Origin: Simiduia agarivorans SA1 = DSM 21679
Lineage (GTDB): Bacteria > Pseudomonadota > Gammaproteobacteria > Pseudomonadales > Cellvibrionaceae
Assembly (NCBI RefSeq): GCF_000305785.2
Contig: NC_018868.3
Span: 1,412,001 to 1,476,000, forward strand
Direction: 5' to 3'
Length of the DNA: 64,000 nucleotides
Positions 1-9,083 of this stretch are shown here, in pieces. The notes under the pieces are model-generated. The model did not search any database, had not been told where the DNA came from, and was given only the letters and a program-made list of their open reading frames with translations. The first letter of the stretch is position 1. Every line of letters begins with the position of its first letter. Made by a program: the position numbers and the translations under genes.

Positions 1-804
1 TGCGGGAATCATCGGTTTAAGCGAATAACCGATGGTCAGGGGTTTCAACGGGCGCTGCATCTGGGCCAAGAAAGACTCAGTGGGCTTGGGTACCGGAAAC
101 CCGGCCCCGGCTTCTGAGCCACACAAGGCATCGAGCATGGCGGCACTGTCGCGCACCGACAGCGTCAAGGGATGACCGGCAATGGCGCCATCCCATCCCT
201 CCATTTCAAACGGGCCGGTGGGATTGCGCCCGCGCGAGGGTTTCAAACCAAACACCCCGCAGCAGGCGGCGGGAAAACGAATGGAGCCACCACCGTCATT
301 GGCGCTGGCCATGGGCACAATGCGCGCGGCCACGGCGGCGGCCGATCCGCCACTGGAACCGCCGGTGGAGTAGCCGGCTTTCCACGGATTGTGCGCCGGA
401 CCAAAGGCCGCGGGTTCAGTTGAAATCATCAAACCGAGTTCCGGCAAATTGGATTTGGCAAAAGGCACCAGGCCCGCCGCCAGATAACGGTCGGTAATCT
501 CCGCATTGCGCGGCGGGTACCAGCGCACGGCGCGGGTGCCAAAACTGGTGGGCTGGCCTTCCAGATCATCAAGCAGGTCTTTCAGGATAAACGGCACGCC
601 GGCAAAGGGCCCTTGCGGCAAACCGGCGCGGATGCGCGCGCGCGCGGCATCGTGGAATGCGTGAATCAGGCAATTGAGTGAAGGGTTGAGTTCCGCCGCC
701 CGGGCAATGGCCAGGTCGAGCAACTCTTCAGGCTTCACCTGCCCCTGTCGCACCAGTTCGGCGAGGCCGGTGGCATCGTATTGGATATATTCAGAAAACT
801 TCAC
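1..804 (-). CDS. Amidase signature family hydrolase (3' end cut by window edge)
   Basis: Hydrolase of the amidase signature family, which cleaves carboxamides with a Ser-cisSer-Lys triad. The visible 268 residues are the N-terminal part; the gene runs off the left edge. The conserved Gly/Ser stretch GGSSGGSAAAVAA and the following DGGGSIRFPA block are present, as is the FILKD segment carrying the catalytic lysine. I chose the GTG at 804 because an AAGGA ribosome site lies just upstream and the protein then begins with the usual EYIQYDATGLA-type start of this family. No signal peptide, so probably cytoplasmic. It lies downstream of two fatty-acid genes on the same strand but is separated from them by a terminator. 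Substrate cannot be told. Confidence 0.9.
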   Translation of the reverse strand, partial: MKFSEYIQYDATGLAELVRQGQVKPEELLDLAIARAAELNPSLNCLIHAFHDAARARIRAGLPQGPFAGVPFILKDLLDDLEGQPTSFGTRAVRWYPPRNAEITDRYLAAGLVPFAKSNLPELGLMISTEPAAFGPAHNPWKAGYSTGGSSGGSAAAVAARIVPMASANDGGGSIRFPAACCGVFGLKPSRGRNPTGPFEMEGWDGAIAGHPLTLSVRDSAAMLDALCGSEAGAGFPVPKPTESFLAQMQRPLKPLTIGYSLKPMIPA

Positions 805-861
805 GGCGCGTCCTTATTGTTGTTATTCAGTTGCTTACTCTGTTTGCGTTACCCATCTTAC

Positions 862-892
862 AAAAAAGCCCGCGTGAGTGACTACGCGGGCT
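862..892 (-). terminator. Rho-independent terminator after the SDR gene
   Basis: Read on the minus strand, a 9-bp perfect stem (867-875 with 884-892, AGCCCGCGT/ACGCGGGCT) is followed by a run of T. It ends the isomerase-reductase unit and separates it from the amidase gene. Confidence 0.8.
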
Positions 893-912
893 TGTCGACA
901 CCTTCGGGCGAA

Positions 913-1731
913 TCAGCTTTTTTTGCTCATGGCCGCGAATGCCGCCAGCGATTCACTCATGCTGCCGGCACCGTTCTGGGCCCAGCCGCCATCCACCGGC
1001 AGCACCACGCCACTGACGTAGCTGCCCAGATCAGATGCCAGGAACAAGCAGGCATTGCCGATGTCTTCCGGCTGCCCCATGCGCTTGAGCGGCACCGATT
1101 GCACACAGGCTTCGCGCATTTCCTCGGTGGGCGCCAGCCGTGCCATGCCTTCGGTATTATCGATGGGACCGGGCACAATCGAATTCACCCGCACGCCGTC
1201 AACGCCCCACTCCATCGCCAGGGTGCGGGTAATCATATCCACGCCCGCTTTGGCGGCACACACATGGCTTTGGGCCTGCATGGGAATAAACGCCTGCGGC
1301 GCAGATATATTGATGACCGTCGCACCCGGTTTTTTCAAATGCGGGTACACCGCCTGCATGACGTGGAAGGTGCCCATCAGGTCGATATCAATAACCGCTT
1401 TGAATGCATTGGCCGACATGCCCATGGCAGTGGCCGGGAAATTACCCGCCGCGCCCGATACCACCACATCCAGATCGCCAAAGGCCTGTTGCACAGAAGC
1501 AACGCCAGCCGCGATAGCATCCGGGTTGCGTACATCGGCAGCAAAGCCCATGGCGTCACTGCCCAGCGCTTTTAACGCCGTGACCGTGGCATCCACTTTG
1601 TCCTGCGAGCGACTGGCAACCGCCACACGGGCACCGTGGCGGGCAAACAGCTCTGCTACACCCCGGTTAATTCCGCTGGTGCCACCCACAACCAATACAT
1701 TTTTGCCGGCAAAATCCAGTGTGATTGTCAT
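913..1731 (-). CDS. SDR oxidoreductase, 2,4-dienoyl-CoA reductase-like
   Basis: Short-chain dehydrogenase of 272 residues, most like the DECR2-type 2,4-dienoyl-CoA reductases that use NADPH to remove conjugated double bonds during oxidation of polyunsaturated fatty acids. The nucleotide loop GGTSGINRG is near the N-terminus, with the SGAAGNFPA segment replacing the usual NNAG. The classical YxxxK tyrosine is absent (HVCAAK instead), as in the DECR2 group, and the MEWG-VRVNSIVPGPI-TEG block also fits that group. It follows the crotonase gene by 18 bp on the same strand, so they are probably co-transcribed. It could instead be an enoyl-CoA reductase. Cytoplasmic. Confidence 0.85.
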   Translation of the reverse strand: MTITLDFAGKNVLVVGGTSGINRGVAELFARHGARVAVASRSQDKVDATVTALKALGSDAMGFAADVRNPDAIAAGVASVQQAFGDLDVVVSGAAGNFPATAMGMSANAFKAVIDIDLMGTFHVMQAVYPHLKKPGATVINISAPQAFIPMQAQSHVCAAKAGVDMITRTLAMEWGVDGVRVNSIVPGPIDNTEGMARLAPTEEMREACVQSVPLKRMGQPEDIGNACLFLASDLGSYVSGVVLPVDGGWAQNGAGSMSESLAAFAAMSKKS

Positions 1732-1749
1732 TGATAACTCCCTGCGCGA

Positions 1750-2514
1750 TCAGTTGAAAGAAGAAAAATCGGGTTTGCGCTTTTCAAAAAACGCGGTGGC
1801 CGCTTCCTTGAATTCACCGCCGGCAAGCAATTCTGCAAACAGGCCGAATTCGTTTTTCATCACCTGCTCAACGGTGTCCAATACCGGTGCCCTGAGCAAC
1901 GCTTTGGTTTTACGGACTGCCGCCGGCGGCTGGGCGGCTAAGCGCAGTGCCTGCGCACGGGCATGAGCGTGCACATTCGCTTCCACCGCATTGACAAAGC
2001 CCAGTTGCGCGGCTTTTTCCGCATTGAACATCTCGCCCAGCAACAGCAGCTCGGCCGCTGCCGCCTGCCCCGCCAAGCGCGGCACCAAAAAGCTGGATGC
2101 ATATTCGGGCACCAGTCCCAGGTTCACAAACGGCATCTGGAAACGCGCGGTGTTATCGGCGTACACCAGATCGCATTGCAACAACAGGGTTGTGCCAATG
2201 CCAATTGCCACCCCATCCACCGCCGCCACAACCGGCTTGGGAAATTTCAACAGGGCCATCAGAAAATGCACCACCGGGTGCGACTCATCCAGCGGTCCCG
2301 CGGACAGAAAATCACTCAGGTCGTTGCCGGAGGTGAAATTGCCATCGACGCCGCTGATTAATGCCACGCGCACATCCGGATTCGCGGCCGCGTCGTTCAA
2401 CGCCGCCGCCAATGCAGAGTACATGGCCAAGGTAATCGCGTTTTTGCGTTCGGGGCGATTGAATTGCAGGTGCAGTACCCGATCGGACAGGTTACTTGTA
2501 ATATGCTCGGTCAT
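1750..2514 (-). CDS. Enoyl-CoA hydratase/isomerase (crotonase) family protein
   Basis: Crotonase-fold enzyme of 254 residues acting on acyl-CoA thioesters. Oxyanion-hole regions are visible as SGNDLSDF and GVAIGIGTTLLL. The acidic residue sits in LVPEYASS, the position used by delta3,delta2-enoyl-CoA isomerases rather than the hydratase Glu pair, so an isomerase role is favoured. First gene of a two-gene unit with a dienoyl-CoA reductase-like SDR. Together they supply the two auxiliary steps needed to feed unsaturated fatty acids into beta-oxidation. The ATG start gives the normal family N-terminus. Confidence 0.85.
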   Translation of the reverse strand: MTEHITSNLSDRVLHLQFNRPERKNAITLAMYSALAAALNDAAANPDVRVALISGVDGNFTSGNDLSDFLSAGPLDESHPVVHFLMALLKFPKPVVAAVDGVAIGIGTTLLLQCDLVYADNTARFQMPFVNLGLVPEYASSFLVPRLAGQAAAAELLLLGEMFNAEKAAQLGFVNAVEANVHAHARAQALRLAAQPPAAVRKTKALLRAPVLDTVEQVMKNEFGLFAELLAGGEFKEAATAFFEKRKPDFSSFN

Positions 2515-2628
2515 GATATTGATCTTATATGGTCACAAAACACACCCGAGTGTAGCAGTCTGCCGGGGCTTAACACTGGCATAAGCGCTCAGAATGACTG
2601 TTCATATCGCCAACGGATGGAGTTCTCG

Positions 2629-3132
2629 ATGGCAAACCCTCCCCTTACCAGCCCGCGTCTGCGGTTTGAAGCGCTCAGCCGCCATCACGCTCCGCTGGTT
2701 TTCGCACTGTTCAACGACCCTGCGTTTATCCGCTATGTGGGTGACCGGGGCATCAGAACGGTGGAGGACGCCGTGGCACAAATCGAAGGACCGCTCGCGC
2801 GCCAGCAGCGACCCTACGCCACTAAATATGCGGTTTATGATGGCGACAAGCCCATTGGTCTGTGTGGCCTCATGCAACGGGATTACCTGCCCGCGCCGGA
2901 TCTGGGCTATAGCTTTTTGGCCGAAGCCCGGGGCCGCGGTCTGGCCCGTGAAGCCGCGCGCTGGGTACTGTACAACTGCGCGCTGGCGACTGTTTACGCC
3001 ATGGTCAATCAACATAACCAGCCGTCGCGCGCGCTGCTCGAGGATATGGGCTTTGCCGTTACACCGGTCGGAAAGATACAGATCCCCTTTATCGATACGC
3101 TGCTGTACGTAAAAAAAACCGGCAGTGTATAA
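2629..3132 (+). CDS. GNAT family N-acetyltransferase
   Basis: Acetyl-CoA-dependent N-acyltransferase of the GNAT fold, 167 residues. The RimJ-like opening (TSPRLRFEALSRHHA), the strand with PIGLCGL, the acetyl-CoA loop around EARGRGLAREAA, and the closing N-x-x-S-R-x-L-x-x-x-G-F motif are all visible. An ATG at 2617 is also in frame, but 2629 has a GGAG ribosome site at proper spacing. Divergent from the crotonase gene. The acceptor (protein N-terminus or small amine) cannot be inferred. Confidence 0.85.
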   Translation: MANPPLTSPRLRFEALSRHHAPLVFALFNDPAFIRYVGDRGIRTVEDAVAQIEGPLARQQRPYATKYAVYDGDKPIGLCGLMQRDYLPAPDLGYSFLAEARGRGLAREAARWVLYNCALATVYAMVNQHNQPSRALLEDMGFAVTPVGKIQIPFIDTLLYVKKTGSV

Positions 3133-3276
3133 GTCTACTTTTATGGCTAAATGGTCTTTTCACTCTGGCATTGGGCTTTGCTATAGTGAAGGTAGCTATG
3201 TGTTCAAGGATCAGAAAACACTGTGTAATGGCGTGTTAATCCACACGTCACCACACGCCAAGGGAGGACAACCCGT

Positions 3277-3666
3277 ATGAATGCCCCCAGCCCCCGTGCA
3301 GAGCTCAGCGAAGCAGGCATCGATGTTTTATTTATCGACAAATACATTGATCCCAGCCGTTCCGCCGATGTACTCAACAAAATGCAGGCCAAGTTTCATT
3401 TTAACGATCAGGTGAAACAACAACTGGCGAGCGGCTATCCGGTGGTGATCAAACAAAACACCGACCCACAAACCGCGCAATCACTGGTTCGCTTTATCAC
3501 CGAGATTGGCGGCGATTGCTGGCAACAGCAAACCAGCCCCGAGGGGTATAGCGACCGCCGGGGCAACAACCGCCGTCAGGTTGCCGATCGTCGCCTGCTA
3601 CACCGCGGCTGGGCCATTTTGCCCGACCGGCGCAAAAGCCGCGAACGACGGGTGTATTTTCATTAG
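3277..3666 (+). CDS. Hypothetical protein with Arg-rich DRR repeats
   Basis: Not recognised. 129 residues with a good AGGGAGG ribosome site. The N-terminal two thirds look like a small alpha/beta domain (VVIKQNTDPQTAQSLVRFITEIGG). The C-terminal third carries repeated Arg-rich turns, DRRGNNRR, ADRRLLHR and DRRKSRERR. Similar GDRR/ERR strings occur as tails or linkers in bacterial signalling proteins, and they could bind nucleic acid or acidic lipid, but this is speculation. No signal peptide or membrane segment. Stands alone between the acetyltransferase and the amidohydrolase. Confidence 0.75.
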   Translation: MNAPSPRAELSEAGIDVLFIDKYIDPSRSADVLNKMQAKFHFNDQVKQQLASGYPVVIKQNTDPQTAQSLVRFITEIGGDCWQQQTSPEGYSDRRGNNRRQVADRRLLHRGWAILPDRRKSRERRVYFH

Positions 3667-3716
3667 GCCACCGGCATTGCTACACTCCCTGCAAACTGAC
3701 AGTCAGGGAGTTCTCC

Positions 3717-5381
3717 ATGCCACGCCGGATCGCGATCGTTCACTTCGCACTGTGCCTTCTGTTTTCCGCTCCGCTTTTCAGCCACGCCAGCGATCTGCTG
3801 ATTCACAACGTTAACGGTTATACCTTCACGCAGGGTTCGGACGCCATCGCGCGCTTCGATCAACTGTTAATCCGCAACGGCAAGGTGGTTTCCACCGACC
3901 CGGCCGTCATCAATGCCCAGGTCAATGACCAGACGCCGCGTCTCAACGGGCGAGGGAAAACCTTATTGCCTGGCCTGATTGATGCCCATGGCCACCTGGA
4001 AGCCCTGGGTTCGCTGATTGAAACTGTCGATCTACGCGCAAGCCAGTCTGCCCAGGCTGCGGCCAGCGCAGTAGCGGCGTTCAGTGATAAAAACCCCGAT
4101 GCACAAGTCATATTAGGGCGCGGTTGGAATCAGGAAAACTGGCCTGATCAGCGCTTCCCCGAGGCCAGCGTGCTGGACGGCCTGAATCTCGACAAGCCCA
4201 TTGTGCTTTTACGCGTGGATGGTCACGCGCTGTGGGTGAATTCCGTAGCCCTGACGCTGGCAGGCATTACCGCCAAAACCCCCGATCCGAATGGCGGCCA
4301 GATTGTGCGCGACCCGTCCGGCAAGGCCACCGGCATTCTGGTGGATACGGCCATGGAACTGGTAAAGGAAAAACTGCCGGGCGCGGACAATCAGGTGCTG
4401 GACCGTCAGCTGTCGTTGGCGTACCAACACTTATTGTCACTCGGCGTGACCGGCGTGCACGATGCCGGCGTTGAGCCACAGACAGAACGCATGCTGCGCC
4501 AACACGCCAAGGCTGGCACCTTGCCGATCCGGGTCTACGCCATGCTCAAAGGCTCAGACCCCGGACTGGCGGCGCGGCTGAAAAAAGGCAAAGTGCGCGG
4601 CGATTTTTTACGCGTGCAAAGCGTGAAAATTTATGCCGACGGCGCACTCGGCTCGCGCGGCGCGACGCTGATCAATGATTATGCCGACGAAACCGGCAAC
4701 AAAGGCCTGGCCATAACCGGCCCGAAAGCACTGAAGCGCCAATTCCAGATGGTGCAAAAACACGGCTTCCAAATTGCGGTACACGCCATTGGCGATCAGG
4801 CCAACCGCGATGTGCTCGATACCTTTGCCACCCTCGCATCACCGCGCGCCCTGGCGAAACACCGCCATCGGGTAGAACACGCGCAGGTGATTGCACCGGA
4901 GGACCTCAGCCGGTTTGCCAGCCTCAATATCATCGCGTCCATGCAACCCACACACGCCACCAGTGACCGGGTGATGGCCATCAAGCGCCTGGGCGACAAT
5001 CGCCTGGACGGCGCCTACGCCTGGTCCAGTCTGTTGGCGTCGGGAGCCCGCATGGCCTTTGGCTCGGATTTCCCGGTAGAACCGGCCAATCCCTTTTACG
5101 GCATTCATGCGGCGGCGACCCGTCAGGACCGTGACAATCAGCCAGTTGACGGTTGGCGCATGCAAGACGCCGTGGATGTGGCCACCGCGCTCCGGTTGTT
5201 CACCCGCGACGCCGCCTACGCCGCTCACTGGGAAAAGGACACGGGCACACTTGAGCCGGGCAAGTGGGCCGATTTTATTGTGATCGACACCAACCCCTTT
5301 ACCACTCTGCCCGACTACCTCTGGCAAATAGAGGTCGAGCAAACCTGGGTCGCCGGCAAGCCGGTCTGGCAACAACCCTGA
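3717..5381 (+). CDS. Exported metal-dependent amidohydrolase (YtcJ-like, amidohydrolase 3 family)
   Basis: Metal-dependent hydrolase of 554 residues with an N-terminal signal peptide ending around SHAS, so probably periplasmic or secreted. Landmarks in order are the DAHGH metal motif (His91, His93), the KIYADGALGSRGA segment, HAIGDQAN, RVEHAQ, and the late FGSDFPVE aspartate motif. The C-terminus has the usual GTLEPGKWADFIVID composite-domain strand. The ribosome site AGGGAG lies before the ATG. Family members hydrolyse amide or imide bonds, and the substrate here is unknown. No operon partner. Confidence 0.9.
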   Translation: MPRRIAIVHFALCLLFSAPLFSHASDLLIHNVNGYTFTQGSDAIARFDQLLIRNGKVVSTDPAVINAQVNDQTPRLNGRGKTLLPGLIDAHGHLEALGSLIETVDLRASQSAQAAASAVAAFSDKNPDAQVILGRGWNQENWPDQRFPEASVLDGLNLDKPIVLLRVDGHALWVNSVALTLAGITAKTPDPNGGQIVRDPSGKATGILVDTAMELVKEKLPGADNQVLDRQLSLAYQHLLSLGVTGVHDAGVEPQTERMLRQHAKAGTLPIRVYAMLKGSDPGLAARLKKGKVRGDFLRVQSVKIYADGALGSRGATLINDYADETGNKGLAITGPKALKRQFQMVQKHGFQIAVHAIGDQANRDVLDTFATLASPRALAKHRHRVEHAQVIAPEDLSRFASLNIIASMQPTHATSDRVMAIKRLGDNRLDGAYAWSSLLASGARMAFGSDFPVEPANPFYGIHAAATRQDRDNQPVDGWRMQDAVDVATALRLFTRDAAYAAHWEKDTGTLEPGKWADFIVIDTNPFTTLPDYLWQIEVEQTWVAGKPVWQQP

Positions 5382-5387
5382 TTGATC

Positions 5388-5419
5388 GTGAGCCTGTGCC
5401 CTGCGGGGTACAGGCTCAC
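5388..5419. terminator. Strong stem-loop downstream of the amidohydrolase
   Basis: GTGAGCCTGTGCCC (5388-5401) pairs with 5406-5419 across a short loop, with one G-U pair. No T-run follows, so it may be an unusual terminator, an mRNA-stabilising hairpin or a dispersed palindrome. Confidence 0.4.
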
Positions 5420-5571
5420 ACGCCCAAGTGGCCCGGCAATCACCGGTCAGCCACACTGAACGCCTCCTTACGCCGCACCGCTGTTTAAGACAGATCGGTT
5501 TTATTCGCATTGGGCATATCAAACCCGGCAGGTTTCCTATACTGGAAGCAATAGATCCGGAATCCTGCCCC

Positions 5572-7206
5572 ATGAACCTGTTCAGAAATTTCACTATCCC
5601 CGCCCGGCTGTGGGGTCAGTTAACACTCGTTATCGCCGGCTTCCTGCTGCTGATCGTCACCAGTCTTTATGAGGTCAAATCCGAATTGACCATGGCCACC
5701 GCGAAAAACACCCGCATGTTGGTGGAGTCGGCCCACTCACTGGTGCAACATTTTCACCAACAAGCCCAACAGGGCGCGATGAGTGAGCAACAGGCACAGG
5801 AACAGGCGCTCGCCATGCTGGCCCAGATGCGTTACGACGATGGCAACTATTTTTGGGTCAACGACATGCGCCCGCACATGATCATGCATGCGGCCAAACC
5901 CTCGCTCAACGGCTCTGACTTGTCGGACTTCAAAGACCCGAACGGCAAAGCGCTGTTTGTGGAAATGGTCAATGTGGTCCGCGCCAGCGGTGCCGGGCTC
6001 GTGCCCTACCAGTGGCCTTTACCCGGTGCCGATAAACCAGTGGACAAAATCAGCTATGTCAAAGGCTTTGCGCCCTGGGGCTGGGTTATCGGTTCCGGGG
6101 TGTATCTGCAGGATGTGGATGCGGCCTTCTGGTCAGCGGTGCCCACCCAGATCGCCACCGCCGGGGCAATATTGCTGGTCATCGGCGTCGTGATTTTTCT
6201 GTTAATCCAATCCATTACCACACCGCTTAACTCGGTGGTCAACGCACTGCAGGACATTTCAGCCGGCGATGGCGACCTGACCCAGCGTTTGCCTTCGCAG
6301 GGTAAAGACGAAGTCACTTTATTGGCCAATGCCTTTAACGATTTTGTGAGCAAGATTCACCAAACACTGCAACAGGTACAATCGGCCACCGGATCATTGG
6401 CCGAGGCATCCAAACAACTGGACAGCCTTATGCGCTCGAGCCAGAACACCATGCGCGAACAGCAGAATCAGACCCAGGCCGTGAACAGCGCCATGCGGGA
6501 AATGACCACCACGGTGCAAAATATTGCCAGCAGTGCTGAACAGGCAGCGGCAGCAGCCACCGCAGCCGACAAAGAAGCCGATCAGGGTCGCGATATTGTG
6601 GTGGCGACGTCGAGCTCAGTGGAAGCATTGGCCGGTGAAGTGCAGCGCGCGGTCGAAGTCATCAACACCCTGGCGTCAGACAGCCAATCCATTTCCGGCG
6701 TACTGGAAGTGATCCGGGGCATTGCCGAGCAAACCAATTTGTTGGCATTGAACGCGGCTATCGAAGCTGCCCGCGCCGGCGAACAAGGGCGCGGGTTTGC
6801 GGTGGTGGCCGATGAAGTGCGCACGCTGGCGGCAAAAACCCAGCAATCCACGGAAGAAATCCGCAATATGATCGACTCGCTTCAGGGCGGCAGCAACCGT
6901 GCAGTGGCGGCCATGAGCACCGGCGAAAAAGCCTCGCAGTCCGCAGTGGACAGCACCCGTCAAACCGCCGATTCATTACATTCCATTGCCGCGGCGATCA
7001 ACACGATTTCGGATATGAATCTGCAAATCGCCAGTGCAGCTGAAGAACAGTCTCAGGTAGCGAAGGAAATCGATCGGGCCATCAGTCGCATCGGCACGCT
7101 TTCCGACGAAGCCAACCAAGGCGTTGCCCAGACCGCCCAAAGCAGCCAGCAGTTAAGTGACCTGAGTAAAAAACTGAACCAACTGATCGGAGAATTCAGG
7201 CTGTGA
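5572..7206 (+). CDS. Methyl-accepting chemotaxis protein with a Cache sensor domain
   Basis: Inner-membrane chemoreceptor of 544 residues. Order: TM1 (about 12-32), periplasmic single-Cache-2-like sensor with [22 protein letters not shown] and [19 protein letters not shown]2 (about 196-217), HAMP, and a methyl-accepting signalling domain whose hairpin tip reads [21 protein letters not shown]. sCache_2 receptors often bind small organic acids, but the ligand is not deducible. An open frame extends upstream to 5428; I prefer the ATG at 5572 because it gives the normal [14 protein letters not shown] start. The end overlaps the convergent membrane gene by 11 bp. Confidence 0.93.
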   Translation: MNLFRNFTIPARLWGQLTLVIAGFLLLIVTSLYEVKSELTMATAKNTRMLVESAHSLVQHFHQQAQQGAMSEQQAQEQALAMLAQMRYDDGNYFWVNDMRPHMIMHAAKPSLNGSDLSDFKDPNGKALFVEMVNVVRASGAGLVPYQWPLPGADKPVDKISYVKGFAPWGWVIGSGVYLQDVDAAFWSAVPTQIATAGAILLVIGVVIFLLIQSITTPLNSVVNALQDISAGDGDLTQRLPSQGKDEVTLLANAFNDFVSKIHQTLQQVQSATGSLAEASKQLDSLMRSSQNTMREQQNQTQAVNSAMREMTTTVQNIASSAEQAAAAATAADKEADQGRDIVVATSSSVEALAGEVQRAVEVINTLASDSQSISGVLEVIRGIAEQTNLLALNAAIEAARAGEQGRGFAVVADEVRTLAAKTQQSTEEIRNMIDSLQGGSNRAVAAMSTGEKASQSAVDSTRQTADSLHSIAAAINTISDMNLQIASAAEEQSQVAKEIDRAISRIGTLSDEANQGVAQTAQSSQQLSDLSKKLNQLIGEFRL

Positions 7207-7450
7207 TAAAAAAGCGCAGCACCACATAGGGCACGGCAAACAACAGGAGCACCAGCAGCTTATAGGCCATCATGCCACCGTAGTGCAGACTGGCCAGCTG
7301 CTGCTCGGGAATACCGAACAGCTTTTGATGAAGACCAAATACCCATTGCCGCCCCAATGTCACCATCAGAAACCAGCATAAAAGCACCAACCAATTAATG
7401 ACGGTGGCCCAGCCAAAAAAAGTCAGCCACGGCAAGGTGTGCATAGTCAT
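7196..7450 (-). CDS. Small membrane protein, DUF6868-like
   Basis: 84-residue protein with two or three hydrophobic segments, one over about residues 10-32 and one over about 62-82. The [16 protein letters not shown] opening and the [15 protein letters not shown] segment resemble the small DUF6868 membrane family as I recall it. Function unknown. It is convergent with the chemoreceptor and overlaps its stop codon. The downstream-facing neighbour on the same strand is an SDR gene, 34 bp upstream. Confidence 0.75.
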   Translation of the reverse strand: MTMHTLPWLTFFGWATVINWLVLLCWFLMVTLGRQWVFGLHQKLFGIPEQQLASLHYGGMMAYKLLVLLLFAVPYVVLRFFITA

Positions 7451-7484
7451 CTCCTGAATGGTTTGAGGTTATTTCGACGACCGC

Positions 7485-8135
7485 TTACCAGGGCAAGGGT
7501 TCGCCGTTCGAATGCCGGAACTCACCTGTGTTCGCCAGTGTGGTTTCCTCGATTCTCGCGCGCAAACGTGAAGCGGCTTCATCGGCACTGATATCGCCCG
7601 CGTAATTGACCATCTCCGTTTGCACAAACCCGGGATGCAACACCGCCACCGCGATACCGCGCGGAGCCAGGTCGATGGCCAGGGATTTTGACGCACTGTT
7701 AAGTGCCGCTTTGGACATGCGGTAGCCATAGTAGGCACCGGAACCGTTATCGGCGACGGACCCCATGCGGCTGGTAATCATAGCCACCTTGGCGCCCTGC
7801 CCCAACAGCGGCAACAATGCATGTGTCACTTTCAGCGTGCCGATGGCGTTGACCGCCAGCTGCCGTTCAATCGAAGACCACGACAGCGCATCCAGCCGGT
7901 CGCTTTCCAGTAATCCGGCATTGTTGATCAATACATCTACCGGGCCACGGACCCGGCCGGCAAGATCTGCACAATCGCCGGTCACATCCACTCCGTCCAC
8001 CAGGTTGATCGCGAGTGCCTCTAACGATGGGTTGGACTGGCGCACCAGCGCCGTTACCTGATGCCCGGCTTGGGCGTATTGGCTGGCCAATGCAAGGCCA
8101 ATGCCCCGACTGGCGCCGGTAATAACAACGTGCAT
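7485..8135 (-). CDS. Short-chain dehydrogenase/reductase
   Basis: Classical SDR of 216 residues with the NAD(P) loop TGASRGIG at the very N-terminus, the NNAG motif, a catalytic serine in ITSRMGS, and YGYRMSK supplying the Tyr/Lys pair. The PGFVQTEM segment follows. It resembles the C-factor-like/YbbO-type cytosolic SDRs of unknown substrate. Eleven bases separate it from the DUF3088 gene upstream on the same strand, so they probably share a transcript. Confidence 0.88.
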   Translation of the reverse strand: MHVVITGASRGIGLALASQYAQAGHQVTALVRQSNPSLEALAINLVDGVDVTGDCADLAGRVRGPVDVLINNAGLLESDRLDALSWSSIERQLAVNAIGTLKVTHALLPLLGQGAKVAMITSRMGSVADNGSGAYYGYRMSKAALNSASKSLAIDLAPRGIAVAVLHPGFVQTEMVNYAGDISADEAASRLRARIEETTLANTGEFRHSNGEPLPW

Positions 8136-8145
8136 AGTATTCTCC

Positions 8146-8478
8146 TCAGGATGGAATCAAACCCTTGGCCTGGTTGCCCAACCAGGTGCAGATGGCGCGG
8201 CCATCGTTCAGATAAGCGCGGCCGGAATCGGCTACCGGCACGCCTTCGGGATAAATACCCTCCGGAAACACCAGTGCCGGGCTGTTTTGTAATGCCTCAC
8301 CCAGCAGTTGCACCAGGGGCGCGCGCGGGCGGGTGAACGCAATGTAGTGAAAATCCACCATCGCTTTCAGTGCCGGCTGATAAACAAAAAAACCTTCAAC
8401 CAAAGCACAATCCGGGCAAAACTGGTTTTCGCTCTCGCCATAACCGGGCGTCAGCAAAAATAATTGGGGTTTGGGCAT
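8146..8478 (-). CDS. DUF3088 domain protein, thioredoxin-like
   Basis: 110 residues matching the DUF3088 pattern: LFLLTPGY at the start, CPDCALVEG (a CxxC motif), then FTRPRAPLVQLLGE and an SPALVFPEG strand. Overall a small thioredoxin/glutathione-S-transferase N-domain-like fold is likely. No enzyme activity is established for the family. Divergent from the following exported protein, and first gene of a two-gene unit with the SDR. Confidence 0.8.
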   Translation of the reverse strand: MPKPQLFLLTPGYGESENQFCPDCALVEGFFVYQPALKAMVDFHYIAFTRPRAPLVQLLGEALQNSPALVFPEGIYPEGVPVADSGRAYLNDGRAICTWLGNQAKGLIPS

Positions 8479-8525
8479 AATATTGCGTATCCTGAAACCA
8501 TATAATCAGAATGGAGAAGCCTACC

Positions 8526-9074
8526 ATGATACGGACCTGTCTGTTGTTGATTTCCCTGCTTGGCGCAGCCTTCAGCGCGATGGCAAGCCCAGTCACCATC
8601 ACTGAAAAACGCAGCCTGGCACCAGAGCTGGAGCCCTTTCGCCCCTATATCGGCAAGACCTATCAGGGTGAATTCAAAGACGCCAGCAGCGGCAAGACCG
8701 CCATCGATATTTCGCAGTGGGAGCGCGCACTCAACGGCCAGGCCATTCGCATTCTGCACTCCATGAATGAAGGCCAGTACGGCGGAGAATCGATCATTTT
8801 TTACGATCAGTCGGTAAAGAAGATCCGGTTTTACTACTTCACCACCGCCGGATTTTATACCCAGGGCGATGCCGAATTTGATGGCACGACCTTTATCAGC
8901 CGCGAGCAAGTGACCGGCAATGCCAATGGCATTACCGAAGTCAGAGTCAAAGCCCGCTTCGATGCAGACGGACATCTCAGCATGGATTCCGAATACCTGA
9001 AAGGCGACACGGTGGCCAACACCTCGTCGGCGATTTACAAGGTGGTCACCGGCAAGTCACCGGTATTCAAATAA
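8526..9074 (+). CDS. Exported hypothetical protein
   Basis: 182 residues. A signal peptide (IRTCLLLISLLGAAFSAMAS) directs export. The mature part is beta-rich with conserved-looking stretches YIGKTYQGEF, WERALNGQAIRILHSMN and FYDQSVKKIRFYYFTTAGF. This is reminiscent of the small DUF1579-like calycin domains that bind lipophilic molecules, though I cannot place it in a family with confidence. The start at 8526 has a GGAG site; an upstream ATG at 8511 would spoil the signal peptide. Nine bases before the VanZ-like gene. Confidence 0.75.
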   Translation: MIRTCLLLISLLGAAFSAMASPVTITEKRSLAPELEPFRPYIGKTYQGEFKDASSGKTAIDISQWERALNGQAIRILHSMNEGQYGGESIIFYDQSVKKIRFYYFTTAGFYTQGDAEFDGTTFISREQVTGNANGITEVRVKARFDADGHLSMDSEYLKGDTVANTSSAIYKVVTGKSPVFK

Positions 9075-9083
9075 TTTTCTACC

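Noticed and set aside
4839..5594. 251-codon minus-strand frame opposite the amidohydrolase
   Set aside because: Antisense shadow spanning the gene end and spacer; no motif or ribosome site.
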